Assembly: GCF_000186345.1 (NCBI RefSeq)
Contig: NC_014962.1
Location: 2,942,450-3,006,449 of the forward strand
Length of the DNA stretch: 64,000 bases
Source: Isosphaera pallida ATCC 43644
GTDB lineage: Bacteria; Planctomycetota; Planctomycetia; Isosphaerales; Isosphaeraceae
Direction: 5' to 3'
The translations under genes and the position numbers were made by a program. Below the pieces are notes generated by a model that worked only from the letters and a program-made list of their open reading frames with translations, ran no database searches and was not told the DNA's origin. How positions within the stretch are numbered: position 1 is the stretch's first letter; each line of letters begins with the position of its first letter. This document shows, piece after piece, positions 25,313 to 35,467 of this stretch.

Positions 25313-28258
25313 ATGCACCGAAGGTCTCCAATCCCTCCGCGACGTCGGGCTGGACTGGTTTTAGCGATCCTGCTGCTCGATCTCTTCTCGTGGCGTTGCT
25401 TCGCTCAGGATGCGACCAAGCCCGACACCTCCCGAACCGACAACCTCGCTGTGTCCGCCTTGGCGTTGCTCGAGGCGCGTTGCGTGAAGTGTCACTCCGC
25501 CGTCAAGTCCTCAGGCGGGTTGCGGGTCGATTCACGCGCGGCGTTACTTCAAGGTGGCGACGGCTTCGGCCCAGCGATTGAACCGGGACACGCCGAGGAG
25601 AGCCCTCTGATTCACCGCGTCGAGGGCCGCGACGGTGAGGAGCGTATGCCCCCCGAGTCGTCTGGCCCCCCCCTAGACGCCGACGAAATCGACCTCCTCC
25701 GCCGCTGGATCGACGCTGGAGCCGTTTGGCCCGCCGACTCGACCACAACCCAACCCCAACCCCAGACCGCCGACCACTGGGCCTTTCGGCCGATCGTCCG
25801 GCCTGTGGTTCCCGAGCGTGACGGCGGGGGTCGGGCGATTCATCCGATCGACGCCTTGATTGAGGCACGTCTGGAGCGCGAGGGCATCACCCCGGTGGGG
25901 CCGGCCGATCGTCGAACCTTGTTGCGTCGCTTGGCGTTCGACCTGACCGGCCTGCCGCCCACGCCGGAGGAACTCGACGCCTTCGAGAACGATCCGGATC
26001 CCGACGCCTACGAGCGACGGGTCGAGTCCTATCTGGCCTCTCCGGCCTATGGCGAGCGTTGGGCGCGCCACTGGCTAGATGTGGTCCGGTTCGCCGAAAG
26101 CACCGGCTTCGAGACCAACCAGCCCCGCCCCCGCGCCTGGCCCTACCGCGATTGGGTGATCGCCGCGTTCAACGCCGATCTGCCATTCGACCAATTCATC
26201 CGAGCGCAGATCGCCGGGGATACCCTCGACCCACCCCATCACGCCGCTACCGGGTTCCTTGTGGCCGGGCCGGAGGATCAGGTCAAGAGTCCCGACCCCG
26301 GCCTGACCGCCCGCCAACGGGCCGACGAACTCTTCGACATGGCCGCCGTCACCGGCACCGCCTTTTTGGGGTTGACCGTCGGCTGCGCCCGTTGCCACTC
26401 GCACAAGTTTGACCCGATCTCACAACGCGAAGCCACCGCGATCGTGGCCGCCCTCGCCGGAGTCCGTCACGGCGAACGCCCGTGGAACCCCCAAGCCGAA
26501 GCGCTCAATGGACCTGGCGTCCAAGAGCGGCTCGCCCGACGCGCTGCGCTGCGACGGCAACTCGACGATCAGCTGATTTCCTGGCTGGCCGCCGCGCCTC
26601 TGGCCTCACCGCCACCGTTGGCCGATTCCGAAGGCCGCTCGCCCGCTGTTCCGCGTCCCCCGGTAGACGCCGGCGAAACGGTCGATCGGTTCGCCCCGGT
26701 GATTGCCCAGGCGTTGCGGTTTCGAGTGAACCGGGTCAACAACGGCACCGAACCGTGTCTGGACGAACTGGAGGTCTGGGGAGGCGACCCGGACACCCCC
26801 TCCGGACCCCTGATGAATCTGGCCCGCCGCGACGATGTCCGAATTGACGCCTCGGGCACCTACCCCAATAGCCTGATCCATCGCCTCGACCACCTCAACG
26901 ACGGAGTTTACGGCAACAGCCGCAGCTGGATTTCCGATACCCCCAACCGTGGCTGGGTCCGTCTGACGTGGAACCGCCCCGTGCGGATCGAGGCGGTCGC
27001 TTGGAGTCGGGATCGCTCGGTTCCCCGGGTTTACAACGACCGCGTGGCGGTCGAATACGTTATCGAGGTCGCCGAGCGGATGACGAACCAGGACGACCCC
27101 GAACAACCGGAACCCTCGTGGCGTGTGGTGGCCTCGTCATGGGATCGCGCCACCGAGACCGACCACGCGGAGCCCTCGGCCGAGTTCATCGCGGCGACCA
27201 ACCGACGCGACCAGCTGCGGCGCGACCTGGCCGGCTTAGAGCCGCCCGCGACAATCTATGCCGGACGCTTCGAGCAACCGACTCAAGCCACTCGACGGTT
27301 CCATCGCGGCGACCCCACCCAGCCCCGCGAGCCGGTTCCGCCCGGCGGCATCGCCGCGCTCGGCGTGCCGTTCCCGCTCCAAGTCCAAGCCGACGACGCC
27401 GTGCTGCCCGAAGCCCACGCCCGACGGGCGCTGGCCGACTGGATCGCCCATCCCGATCAGGTTCTGCCGGCTCGGGTCATCGTCAACCGCCTCTGGCGTC
27501 ACCACTTCGGACGCGGCCTCGTCACCACGCCCGACGACTTCGGCCGCAACGGCGCGCCCCCCAGTCACCCCGAACTGCTCGACTGGCTGGCCGACGAATT
27601 GAAACGTCAAGGGATGCGCCTCAAACCGATCCATCGCGCGATCGTCACCTCGGCGGCTTATCGCCGCGCCTCGACCTACGATCCAACCGCAGCCGCCCGC
27701 GACCGCGATGCGGCCCTCTTGTGGCGCTATCCCCCTCGTCGCCTAGAGGCCGAGGCGATCCGCGACGCTATGCTGGCCGTCTCCGGCGAGTTGAACCGCG
27801 ACGCCGGGGGCCCAGGGTTCGACCTGTTCGAGCCTAATACCAATTATGTGAAAGTCTATACGCCCCGGTCGTCGTTTGGACCCGACGAGTTCCGGCGGAT
27901 GATTTACTGGTCCAAACCTCGGATGCGTCTGGACGACGTGTTCGGCGGGTTCGATTGCCCCGACGCCGGCCAACCGGCCCCCAACCGCACCTCCTCGACC
28001 ACCCCGTTGCAGGCCCTGGCGCTCTGGAACAGTCCCTTCGCGCTGGGACGCGCCGAGGCGCTCGCTCGCCGAATCGAACGCGAGACCGGTCCCCAAGCAA
28101 ATGCGTCCCAACAGGTCGAACGCGCCTTCCGCCTGACCCTGGGTCGCGCGCCCCGGCCCGAAGAACAAGCTGAAGCGGTCGCCTTGGTTGAGCGTTTCGG
28201 CCTGGCAGCGCTGGCACGGGTGCTATTCAATACCAACAAGTTTTTATTCATCTTCTAA
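25313..28258 (+). CDS. PSCyt1-PSCyt2(DUF1549)-PSD1(DUF1553) planctomycete cytochrome protein with a discoidin-like insert
   Basis: 981 residues. Signal peptide: RRAGLVLAILLLDLFSW to CFAQ. PSCyt1 domain (about 45-140) with the haem-binding CVKCH at about 56. PSCyt2/DUF1549 (about 165-390), containing WARHWLDVVRFAES and a second CxxCH, CARCHSHKFDP (about 362). Residues about 455-610 (LRFRVNRVNNGTEPCLDELE ... VRIEAVAWSRD) resemble a discoidin/F5-8C carbohydrate-binding fold placed between the two catalytic-type domains. PSD1/DUF1553 covers about 700-980 (VNRLWRHHFGRGLV, HRAIVTSAAYRR, NRTSSTTPLQALALWNS). The start is fixed by GGAGG eight bases before the ATG. These periplasmic c-type cytochromes are abundant in Planctomycetes and thought to act on polysaccharides; the function is unproven. 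The DUF1501 gene follows by about 70 bases. Confidence 0.93.
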   Translation: MHRRSPIPPRRRAGLVLAILLLDLFSWRCFAQDATKPDTSRTDNLAVSALALLEARCVKCHSAVKSSGGLRVDSRAALLQGGDGFGPAIEPGHAEESPLIHRVEGRDGEERMPPESSGPPLDADEIDLLRRWIDAGAVWPADSTTTQPQPQTADHWAFRPIVRPVVPERDGGGRAIHPIDALIEARLEREGITPVGPADRRTLLRRLAFDLTGLPPTPEELDAFENDPDPDAYERRVESYLASPAYGERWARHWLDVVRFAESTGFETNQPRPRAWPYRDWVIAAFNADLPFDQFIRAQIAGDTLDPPHHAATGFLVAGPEDQVKSPDPGLTARQRADELFDMAAVTGTAFLGLTVGCARCHSHKFDPISQREATAIVAALAGVRHGERPWNPQAEALNGPGVQERLARRAALRRQLDDQLISWLAAAPLASPPPLADSEGRSPAVPRPPVDAGETVDRFAPVIAQALRFRVNRVNNGTEPCLDELEVWGGDPDTPSGPLMNLARRDDVRIDASGTYPNSLIHRLDHLNDGVYGNSRSWISDTPNRGWVRLTWNRPVRIEAVAWSRDRSVPRVYNDRVAVEYVIEVAERMTNQDDPEQPEPSWRVVASSWDRATETDHAEPSAEFIAATNRRDQLRRDLAGLEPPATIYAGRFEQPTQATRRFHRGDPTQPREPVPPGGIAALGVPFPLQVQADDAVLPEAHARRALADWIAHPDQVLPARVIVNRLWRHHFGRGLVTTPDDFGRNGAPPSHPELLDWLADELKRQGMRLKPIHRAIVTSAAYRRASTYDPTAAARDRDAALLWRYPPRRLEAEAIRDAMLAVSGELNRDAGGPGFDLFEPNTNYVKVYTPRSSFGPDEFRRMIYWSKPRMRLDDVFGGFDCPDAGQPAPNRTSSTTPLQALALWNSPFALGRAEALARRIERETGPQANASQQVERAFRLTLGRAPRPEEQAEAVALVERFGLAALARVLFNTNKFLFIF

Positions 28259-28325
28259 TGAGTGATCTCGTTCCGAGCCGGTCAGCAATGACGCTCCGCT
28301 TGGTCTCGGCGTGGAGGGCCGCGTG

Positions 28326-29855
28326 ATGAATTCGTTGTTCTCTCATGGTGCTATGTCGCCGAGTCCCGCTGGCCGGGCGTTGATGGATCGTCGGCGGTTC
28401 CTAGGCGACGCGGCCGGCGGGTTAGGGGCGATCGCCCTAGGCGCATTGCTCGCCGAATCCGGAGCGCTCGCCGCGCCCCGCGCGCTACGACGAGGCGACC
28501 GGTCCAACGCGGGACCAATCCGCCCAGTGATCGATCCGGCCCGTCCCCTGGCCGCCCGTCCCCCCCACTACGCCCCCAAAGCCCGCCGGGTGCTGGTGCT
28601 GTTTTGTTCGGGCGCGCTGAGTCATGTCGATACGTTCGACTTCAAGCCGCAACTGATCAAGCGAAGCGGTCAACCTCTGCCTGGCGTGGACAAGCTGGTG
28701 ACGTTCCAGGGGGAAAACGGTGCCCTCGTGGGGCCATTGTGGAAATTCCGGCCCCGAGGCGAAAGCGGCAAGCCGGTTTCCGACCTGCTGCCACACCTGG
28801 CCGAGCTGGCCGACGAGTTTTGCTTCATCCACTCAATGACTGCGATGAGCAACACTCACGGCCCAGCGGAAAATCAAATGTCCACCGGTTTCACGCTGGA
28901 CGGCTATCCCGGCATGGGGGCGTGGGTCACCTATGCGTTGGGAACCGAAAACGAATCGTTGCCCGCCTTCGTGGCGATTCCCGACCCCAGGGGCGTGCCG
29001 CAGGTCGGCTCGAACCACTGGAATTCGGCCTTTCTGCCCTCGGTGTTCCAAGGAACCGCGTTCAACGCCGCGCAACCAATCGCTCACCTAGAGCGTCCCC
29101 CAACGATCGACCCGACCGAGGAAACCGCCGCGCGACAGTTGCTCGACCGCCTCAACCAAATCCATCTGGCCGAACATCCCAGCGAGTCCGACCTGGCCGC
29201 GCGGATCGCCGGCTACGAGCTGGCCGCGCGAATGCAACTGGCAGCCGTCGAGGCCAACGACCTCAACGGCGAATCGCCTGCCACCCGCGCGTTGTACGGC
29301 ATCGACGATCCCGACCCCCACCGCGCTGGCTTCGCCCGTAACTGCCTGCTGGCGCGTCGTTTGTTGGAGCGGGGCGTGCGATTCGTCCAACTCTTCAACG
29401 GGTCCTACGCGATGGGCGAAGGGGTGGGCAACTGGGATGGCCACAAGGTCATCCGGGATCAGTACCCCATTCACGCGGCGATCCTCGATCGGCCCGCCGC
29501 CGCCCTGATCCGCGACCTCAAAGCCCGCGGCCTGCTCGACGATACCCTGGTGGCGCTGGTGACCGAATTCGGACGAATGCCTACCTTCCAAAAGGGAGCC
29601 AACGGACGCGACCACAACCCCCAAGGCTTCACCGTTCTACTGGCCGGGGCCGGAGTCAAACGTGGTCACACCCACGGCGCAACCGACGAGTTTGGCCTCA
29701 AAGCGGTCCAAGACGTGGTCACGATCCACGACCTTCACGCCACAATCCTGCACCTTCTCGGCCTGGATCACACCCGTTTGAGCGTCTACCACAACGGCAT
29801 CGAACGCCGACTCACAGATGTTCATGGGCATGTCATTGAAGGAGTCCTTTCCTAG
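28326..29855 (+). CDS. DUF1501 protein, Tat-exported partner of the PSD1 protein
   Basis: 509 residues. The ATG at 28326 has GGAGGG about seven bases upstream. The export signal is [20 protein letters not shown], with the twin-arginine motif D-R-R-R-F-L at about residue 21. The body shows the alkaline-phosphatase-like/DUF1501 blocks: [59 protein letters not shown] and [17 protein letters not shown] with [20 protein letters not shown]. These contain the Asp/His residues expected to bind metals in sulfatase or phosphatase relatives. PSD1 and DUF1501 genes occur as tandem pairs throughout Planctomycetes, which implies that their products work together in the periplasm; the substrate is not known. 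Confidence 0.93.
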   Translation: MNSLFSHGAMSPSPAGRALMDRRRFLGDAAGGLGAIALGALLAESGALAAPRALRRGDRSNAGPIRPVIDPARPLAARPPHYAPKARRVLVLFCSGALSHVDTFDFKPQLIKRSGQPLPGVDKLVTFQGENGALVGPLWKFRPRGESGKPVSDLLPHLAELADEFCFIHSMTAMSNTHGPAENQMSTGFTLDGYPGMGAWVTYALGTENESLPAFVAIPDPRGVPQVGSNHWNSAFLPSVFQGTAFNAAQPIAHLERPPTIDPTEETAARQLLDRLNQIHLAEHPSESDLAARIAGYELAARMQLAAVEANDLNGESPATRALYGIDDPDPHRAGFARNCLLARRLLERGVRFVQLFNGSYAMGEGVGNWDGHKVIRDQYPIHAAILDRPAAALIRDLKARGLLDDTLVALVTEFGRMPTFQKGANGRDHNPQGFTVLLAGAGVKRGHTHGATDEFGLKAVQDVVTIHDLHATILHLLGLDHTRLSVYHNGIERRLTDVHGHVIEGVLS

Positions 29856-30178
29856 ATCAAGCGGGATGTGGGATGATCAGAGGGAAGAGGGTGGGGAGGG
29901 AAGGGAGGGGGAAGCGATCCGATTTTTACCGATTCCTGTTGAAGTTGTTCCAACAGCTCAGAGTGAAACGCTGGGAACGAGAAACGTCCACGACACCAAT
30001 CCCACCGATCGCGCTTGATTGGACCAGTTTCCCGACCCCGTTGGAGGCGTCCCCACAGCGTGAGGTGAGTTTGGAACTGGGTTGGCGCGATCTTGACCAA
30101 TCCACCGATCGCGCCTGGATTGTGCTACGCTGCGGTGTGGTTGGGGATGTGGTGAGAGGCGGAGCCGTTGGCAGCGTG
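29856..30178. other. Intergenic region between convergent genes
   Basis: About 320 bases. The plus strand is purine-rich at 29870-29915 (GAGGGAAGAGGGTGGGGAGG). CCACCGATCGCGC occurs twice (30002-30014 and 30102-30114), a short direct repeat. No terminator with a T run and no RNA gene were found. Confidence 0.4.
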
Positions 30179-30607
30179 TCAGCCATCACCACGGTTGGGA
30201 ATGTCGGGGGGAGGCCATTGGAGATCGAGTTCACCCAGTTCAGGAGTGATGTCCACAGTGATGTTCATTCCGTCCTGATCGCGGTTGGGCTTGAAGTCGG
30301 GACTATTCACTTGAATGATATTCTGGCCTGTCAGAGTAGTAATCTGATAGCGGCCCTGGTCGTCGATGGTCGCAGTGCGGGCTGGGACGTTGCGCATGTA
30401 GTTGGCGGGGTCGAATACGACTTCGCCCCGTTTGGCCGGCTTGCCGTTAATGAAAACCCTGCCCGTGATTTGCACCTCTTGATTCGATGAGGAGACGGGG
30501 GGAGCCGACCCTACGCCGCCGCAGCCGGCCGTCACAACCAGAACCATTGCGAACAACGCCGCGGGAAAGGCCATGACGGCCCGCGCGGAGAGAGGACGTT
30601 TGGTCAT
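30179..30607 (-). CDS. Small lipoprotein with a transthyretin-like domain
   Basis: 142 residues from the ATG at 30605-30607. The signal sequence (AVMAFPAALFAMVLVVTAGC) ends in a lipobox, V-T-A-G-C, giving a lipid-modified Cys at about 28. The mature part reads QEVQITGRVFINGKPAKRGE, then RTATIDDQGRYQITTLTGQN, which is the pattern of the short 'carboxypeptidase regulatory-like' or transthyretin-type beta-sandwich (G-x-V-x-x-N-G-x-P ... D-x-x-G-x-Y). Planctomycetes encode very many such lipoproteins, frequently beside DUF1559 genes; here the neighbour is convergent DUF1501 instead. Role unknown, probably envelope structure or binding. Confidence 0.8.
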   Translation of the reverse strand: MTKRPLSARAVMAFPAALFAMVLVVTAGCGGVGSAPPVSSSNQEVQITGRVFINGKPAKRGEVVFDPANYMRNVPARTATIDDQGRYQITTLTGQNIIQVNSPDFKPNRDQDGMNITVDITPELGELDLQWPPPDIPNRGDG

Positions 30608-31208
30608 CGCCAAGAAACTCCTGGAGTGGAGAAGGGAGACCCCGAAGATTGGCTCGTGTTTGGTTGAGTGGGTTGGCTGGTTCAAACCGAGCTGGAATCA
30701 CCGAACGCACGGCGATCCCTTCTGGCGCGGACCAGCCAACCGGAAGGGGAGGTCTCAGCATACCAGAAGCGCGGACCGATCCGGGAGGGACTGAAAACTG
30801 CGTGACCGCCCGGTTGGAAACCGCGACCAACCGAATCACCGTCCGATCACCTCGTCTTCACCGCAAGGATCGGAAGGTGGAGTGGCAATCAGCGCGGTTG
30901 GGTCAAAGCCGGTTTCGACTTCCAAGGACTCCAACCGTGGAGGGAGAATTGGTCGATCCCGGAGCGAAGCAAGCTAGGTGGCCTAGCCATCAATCCCTCA
31001 GACCGTTCGCATCCCTAGGGCAAATCCGCCCCCAATGGGGTCGTTCCGACGATAACTCAGGACGCAAACCCGAGGAAGGACGAACGTGTTGGCATGCTCC
31101 AGCGTGACTTAAACTGAATCCCCCGACTGTGTTTCGTCGCAAGGAAGAGGAACGAAATCTCATCTTGGAACGACCTGGTGATGGTCAGGAGAGCCTAGAA
31201 ATCAAACC
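30608..31208. other. Intergenic region, no gene recognised
   Basis: About 600 bases between two minus-strand genes. Frames here have no ribosome binding site and no recognisable protein. No repeat or RNA gene seen; the lipoprotein promoter should lie near 30610-30780. Confidence 0.4.
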
Positions 31209-32285
31209 TCAAGGGGCGTCGAGATCGGCGAGGCGTGCCACTTTGCGAAGGGTGAGCTTGCGCGCCAGGCTTTCCAGGGCGCTTTGAAGTGTGTCGTCCC
31301 GCGCTTCCAGCCGGATCGGTTGGCCGTCGGCCTCGGTTTCAGGGCAAATTGCCCAGGCGATGATCGTGGGAGCAACGGAAGTGGCGGCGTTGGCCGTGTT
31401 GCGACTCTGATCGTCGTGGTTGTTGGTCGTGGTCCTCGGGTCGTCCAACCGTGCTTCAACGCCGAACCGCGTGACCCCTAGAGTGTGGAGACGAGCGACC
31501 GCGTCGGTCCAGGGATCGCGTTGAGCAGGGTGAGAGTCGGGATCGTAGGAAGCAGAGTGGGGCTGGAGACGGGAGGGGTCCACCCCGGCGGGAAGATGCA
31601 ACGCATGTTTGAGGTCCGGGTCCGGCGTAGGGGGCTTGGCGGCCGAATTGGGGGACGGTGTCGTGGGATGGGAGGACGTTGTGGAAGCCAGGGATTGGCT
31701 GGCGGTCAATTCATTTTGCGAGGAACTGGGCTGGGGTGTTCCGATCGTGTCCCGCGCGTCGTGTTCCAAGTCGGGCAGATCGGGCAAAACCACGGTGCCT
31801 CCAGTGCGGGTCACGGCGGAATCACGATCGCGGTGGTTTCGATCGGGACGAGCCAAGGGGCCGGTTGGAGCCCGGGCTGGCGGTGGTTCTGGTCGTCCCG
31901 TCTCCAGCTCGTTCAGGGAGGGGTTCCGAAAGGCGAGTGGCCCAGCGGGGTCGTCGAATGTCGGCGACGCTTCATCGTGGGCGGGTTCGTTGACTTCGAC
32001 TTCGTTGGCGGTGGCGATTTGACCGGTCGAGTTGGTTTGGGAACGAAACCGGGAGCGTTCGGACTCGAAGACCAGAGCAGGGATGGGGGCGGCGGGCACG
32101 TCACGTCGCCGGGGTTTGGCGGAATCTTCCCCCTCGACCGCCGAGGGAGGATCGACGCTCGCCTCAGCGAGCCAGGTCCGCAGCGTCCCCTTGAGCCGTT
32201 GCGTGTTCCAGGACGCGGGGTCGATCCAGGCTCCACCGAAGAACGAGAGGACGAGGAGTGTGAGAATCAAGAGGGGGTTTTTCAT
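31209..32285 (-). CDS. Membrane-anchored protein with disordered middle, unknown function
   Basis: 358 residues from the ATG at 32283-32285, preceded by GGAGG at eight bases. Residues 1-22 (MKNPLLILTLLVLSFFGGAW) form a signal anchor or signal peptide. Residues 30-245 are rich in Pro, Ser, Thr, Asp and Arg and probably disordered. The last 110 residues look folded: DPWTDAVARLHTLGVTRFGV and, after a linker, DTLQSALESLARKLTLRKVA. I recognise no family. It lies about 190 bases downstream of kdsA on the same strand and may share its transcript. Confidence 0.65.
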   Translation of the reverse strand: MKNPLLILTLLVLSFFGGAWIDPASWNTQRLKGTLRTWLAEASVDPPSAVEGEDSAKPRRRDVPAAPIPALVFESERSRFRSQTNSTGQIATANEVEVNEPAHDEASPTFDDPAGPLAFRNPSLNELETGRPEPPPARAPTGPLARPDRNHRDRDSAVTRTGGTVVLPDLPDLEHDARDTIGTPQPSSSQNELTASQSLASTTSSHPTTPSPNSAAKPPTPDPDLKHALHLPAGVDPSRLQPHSASYDPDSHPAQRDPWTDAVARLHTLGVTRFGVEARLDDPRTTTNNHDDQSRNTANAATSVAPTIIAWAICPETEADGQPIRLEARDDTLQSALESLARKLTLRKVARLADLDAP

Positions 32286-32472
32286 GCGTCGCGCCTCCAT
32301 GCGCTGGGGATGTCAAATCAGGTCGGTGATGCGGATGAGAACAACAACCATGTGAATGGCTTGTCCGGGACTGGAACGCCCGCGTGGGGGATTGAACCGT
32401 GAGCCGCGCAGCGGGACAACCGCGAGCGAGTTGGTCTGGCGGGTGGGGCGGGGTCGCTGAGGCGGCGGTTGG

Positions 32473-33384
32473 TCAGCCGAGGGCGGCCCGAAGGGCTAAA
32501 CAGACCTTCAACAGTTCGGGGAGGTCGTCGAGCTTGAGGGCGTTGGGTCCGTCGGAGAGAGCGTGGTCGGGGTCGGGATGGACTTCCAGAAACAGGGCGT
32601 CCACCCCGACGGCGACCGCCGCCCGGGCGAGGGGGGGGACCATTTCACGCTCGCCCTGGGTGACGCCAGCCCCGGCGCTAGGGAGTTGAACCGAGTGGGT
32701 GGCGTCGAAGACCACGGGTGCGCCGGTGGCCCGCATAATCGGCAACGCGCGGAAGTCGTTGACAAGCCGTCCGTAGCCGAAGGTGGTGCCGCGTTCGGTC
32801 AGGAGCAGGTCACGCGCGCCAGCGGCAGTCAGTTTGCCCACCACATGGGTCATGTCCCAGGGGGCCATGAATTGCCCCTTCTTCACATTGACCGCCCGCC
32901 CGGTCGCGGCGGCCGCTTCCAGCAGGTCGGTCTGACGGGCCAGAAAGGCGGGAATTTGCAACAGATCGACCACCTGGGCCACAGTCGCGGCCTGATGCGA
33001 CTCATGAATGTCGGTCGTCACTGGTAGCCCGGTCTGGGCCTTGATGCGTTCAAAAATCTTGAGACCTTCGTCGATGCCGATCCCTCGATAACTCGATCTG
33101 GAGGTACGGTTGGCCTTGTCGAAGGAGGCTTTGAAGATGAGGGGCACCTTGAGTGCGTCGCCGATTTCGGCGAGGCGTCCGGCGATGCGGCGGGAGAGGT
33201 CGCCGGGTTCCATGACGCAGGGACCGGCGATTAGGACCAAGCCGCGTCCTCGGCCAATCTCGACGATGCTGGAGCCGCCGAACCCGCCAACGCGGGCCGG
33301 GTCGCGGGGGACGTGAGGGGGCGTGACCGCCGACGGAGGGGAGCCGCCGGGGTCGGCGGTGAGAGGGGAGTGGGTCAACGCCAT
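32473..33384 (-). CDS. kdsA: 3-deoxy-8-phosphooctulonate synthase (KDO-8-phosphate synthase)
   Basis: 303 residues from the ATG at 33382-33384, with a strong AAGGAGG about nine bases upstream. It condenses arabinose-5-phosphate and phosphoenolpyruvate to KDO-8-phosphate, the precursor of the lipopolysaccharide inner-core sugar KDO. Family motifs: [45 protein letters not shown] and [18 protein letters not shown]. The Cys in GPC marks a metal-dependent (class II) enzyme; the E. coli metal-independent enzyme has Asn there. Its presence means the organism makes KDO, consistent with the Gram-negative-type envelope now accepted for Planctomycetes. The N-terminal 45 residues before the barrel are longer than usual. 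The lipid kinase gene lies 80 bases upstream. Confidence 0.95.
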   Translation of the reverse strand: MALTHSPLTADPGGSPPSAVTPPHVPRDPARVGGFGGSSIVEIGRGRGLVLIAGPCVMEPGDLSRRIAGRLAEIGDALKVPLIFKASFDKANRTSRSSYRGIGIDEGLKIFERIKAQTGLPVTTDIHESHQAATVAQVVDLLQIPAFLARQTDLLEAAAATGRAVNVKKGQFMAPWDMTHVVGKLTAAGARDLLLTERGTTFGYGRLVNDFRALPIMRATGAPVVFDATHSVQLPSAGAGVTQGEREMVPPLARAAVAVGVDALFLEVHPDPDHALSDGPNALKLDDLPELLKVCLALRAALG

Positions 33385-33463
33385 GTCGGCACGCCTCCTT
33401 GCTGGCTTACGTGTAGGGTTAGTCGGCGATCGGTTTGGGATGCGGGCGTGGTTGCCTCGGCGT

Positions 33464-34630
33464 TTAGGCGGAGGTTGCGGCGGGTTTCCGAGGAGTGCGA
33501 CGGGACTCAACGATCGTCGTGGGAGGAACAGGGACACGAGCCGCCTCGGGTCGATCGATCAAGCCGTCGCTCTGGCCGTCGTTAAAGACCCGATGACGAC
33601 GGCAACCAGATCGTCCCAGGTGGAAGGCCAGAGGACCGCGAGGCGCGCGCCAGCGGTAGCGGGGCGGAACCATGACCGAGACCGCTGAGGGGACCACGCG
33701 GATCGTCTTGAAGTGGCCTGGTTCGAGAAAGCCGCCGGGATCGCCGTCGAGCTGGATGGGAGCCGGGCGTTCGCCTTGGATCGAGAGGGTGGCTTCGACG
33801 ACACGGCAATGAGTCACGTCGGGACGGTTCAGATGAACGCCTCGAGCCACCATCCAGAGGTAGCGGACCATGTGAGGTACGCCGGGACGTTGAAAGACAA
33901 TCAGATCGAGCTTGCCGTCAGCGGCGGGCCGGGGCGGGACCACTGGCAAGCCCAGGGCGTAGCGGGGCAGGTTGAACATGAAGACCATCGCCCCTTCGAG
34001 AACCTGGTCGCGCCCGCTGGTCGGTTCAAGAAACCGCGCTTGGACGGTGGGGAAACGGTATTCCCAACTCGACTCCAGAATCGAGCGGACATACGCCAAA
34101 CGCGAGGTGGTGCCAACGCTTCCTTCGGGGCGTCCCTTCAAACGGGTCAGGTGGTGCCGTGTCACCACGTCGGCGTCGAAACCCACCCCGGCCATGAGTG
34201 AGAACAATCGGCGGTCTTCGACCACCTCGCCTAGGTCGATCGGCTGGGGAGTCCCCAACGCCACCGCCCGCGCCACTTCGTCGGGGCAGCTGTTGAGTCC
34301 AAACTCGGTCGCAAACAGGTTTTCCGTCCCCGAAGGCAAGGTCGCGATAGGAATGGGACGGGCGGGCCGTTCATTGAGCAGAGTAGCTACGGTGCCGTCG
34401 CCACCGGCCGCCACAAGACAGCGGCACGAGGGATCGGCGACCGCCTGGGCGATCAGAGCGCGGCGTTCGGCGTGGGTCCAGGCGACCTTGCAGGCGAAAC
34501 CATACTTGGCGAGGGCTTCGACGAACCGGGCGACTCGGCGGCGTCCATGACCACGCCCCGCCGAGGCGTTAGCAATCACCCCCACCCAAGGCTTCAACGT
34601 CGTATGATCGATTTGGTCCGCCGGTCTCAT
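33464..34630 (-). CDS. Diacylglycerol-kinase-family (YegS/BmrU type) lipid kinase
   Basis: 388 residues if it starts at the ATG at 34628-34630; another ATG at 34657 is in frame. The catalytic domain has [19 protein letters not shown], the ATP-binding [12 protein letters not shown] (about 77), [14 protein letters not shown], and [13 protein letters not shown] in the second domain. [20 protein letters not shown] and IQLDGDPGG are typical of the lipid-binding half. Members phosphorylate diacylglycerol, sphingosine or related lipids. The final 60 residues ([20 protein letters not shown] onwards) are an added basic tail. Together with kdsA 80 bases downstream it may form a small envelope-lipid operon. 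Confidence 0.88.
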   Translation of the reverse strand: MRPADQIDHTTLKPWVGVIANASAGRGHGRRRVARFVEALAKYGFACKVAWTHAERRALIAQAVADPSCRCLVAAGGDGTVATLLNERPARPIPIATLPSGTENLFATEFGLNSCPDEVARAVALGTPQPIDLGEVVEDRRLFSLMAGVGFDADVVTRHHLTRLKGRPEGSVGTTSRLAYVRSILESSWEYRFPTVQARFLEPTSGRDQVLEGAMVFMFNLPRYALGLPVVPPRPAADGKLDLIVFQRPGVPHMVRYLWMVARGVHLNRPDVTHCRVVEATLSIQGERPAPIQLDGDPGGFLEPGHFKTIRVVPSAVSVMVPPRYRWRAPRGPLAFHLGRSGCRRHRVFNDGQSDGLIDRPEAARVPVPPTTIVESRRTPRKPAATSA

Positions 34631-34909
34631 CGTGACCACGCCGCCTCCGCCTGCCATCGCAAGCCCCACCCGGTTGTTCTGGTTTTTCCCGGTGATGGTT
34701 CAACGTTCACCGACGGCGCGGCATGAAACAACCCCGTCGCGGCTTGGAACCCGTACCACGGGACCAACCCGAAACGGGGGTATCCTAGAATCAATTTGCC
34801 AACCCGTCAACACGATCCGGGAGGACGCGCAAGCTGAGTTCTTACCCTGCCCGCGCGGTGGGCGGTTCATTGTCACAAATGCGGGCCGAGACCTGGCGGC
34901 TCAATGAGT

Positions 34910-35467
34910 TCAGCGCGATGAGCGGACCAGACGGGCCACGCTGGCGGCCAGACCCAGGCGGGAACGATTGGCGTTGAGCAACTCGACGAACCGGGTTTGC
35001 AGTTCCTCCAAAATCTCCCGACGCTCGGCGTTGAGCCGCTGGGATTCCTCGTTGATCGCCAGAGCATCGCGGGTCTCGTTCTGGTAACGAGCCAGTTCCG
35101 CCTGACGAAAATCGAGATTGCTCTGGGCGGCGTCCAAAGCGGCCTGAGCCGCCTGCAGTTCCAGGTTGAGCCGCGTGACCAGTTCTTGCCGTTCCACCAA
35201 CAGAGTGCTGGCGGCCTCCACCTTGGCTTGGTACATCGCGGTGGCACGGACGACCTCCTGAGTCGCCCGCTCGGCTTTCAGGCGGGCCGGCAACACGGCC
35301 GCTTTGGCCACCTCAAGGTTGGCCACTTCGGTCGCGCGGGTCTTCTCGGCGTCGGCCAACTTGCGGCCATACTTGCTGTTGAGCGATGCCACCGCCGACA
35401 GCAAAACCATCAGCACCAACGCCATTAGAATCACCAGGACGCTCAAAACTTTGCTTGCCGTGGACAT
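34910..35467 (-). CDS. Single-pass membrane coiled-coil protein, unknown function
   Basis: 185 residues from the ATG at 35465-35467, with TGGAGG about eleven bases upstream. Residues 3-26 (ASKVLSVLVILMALVLMVLL) form one membrane helix. Residues 30-170 are a long coiled coil rich in Ala, Glu and Arg (QELVTRLNLELQAAQAALDA, then RREILEELQTRFVELLNA). It has no cysteine and no enzymatic motif. The architecture suggests a cytoplasmic or periplasmic scaffold. Such proteins recur as unnamed families in Isosphaeraceae, as I recall. It has no close neighbour gene on the same strand, the next being the lipid kinase about 280 bases downstream. Confidence 0.75.
   Translation of the reverse strand: MSTASKVLSVLVILMALVLMVLLSAVASLNSKYGRKLADAEKTRATEVANLEVAKAAVLPARLKAERATQEVVRATAMYQAKVEAASTLLVERQELVTRLNLELQAAQAALDAAQSNLDFRQAELARYQNETRDALAINEESQRLNAERREILEELQTRFVELLNANRSRLGLAASVARLVRSSR

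Noticed and set aside
29873-30490. 205-codon plus-strand frame overlapping the small lipoprotein gene
   Set aside because: The minus strand has a lipobox and a transthyretin-like domain; the plus frame shows no motif.
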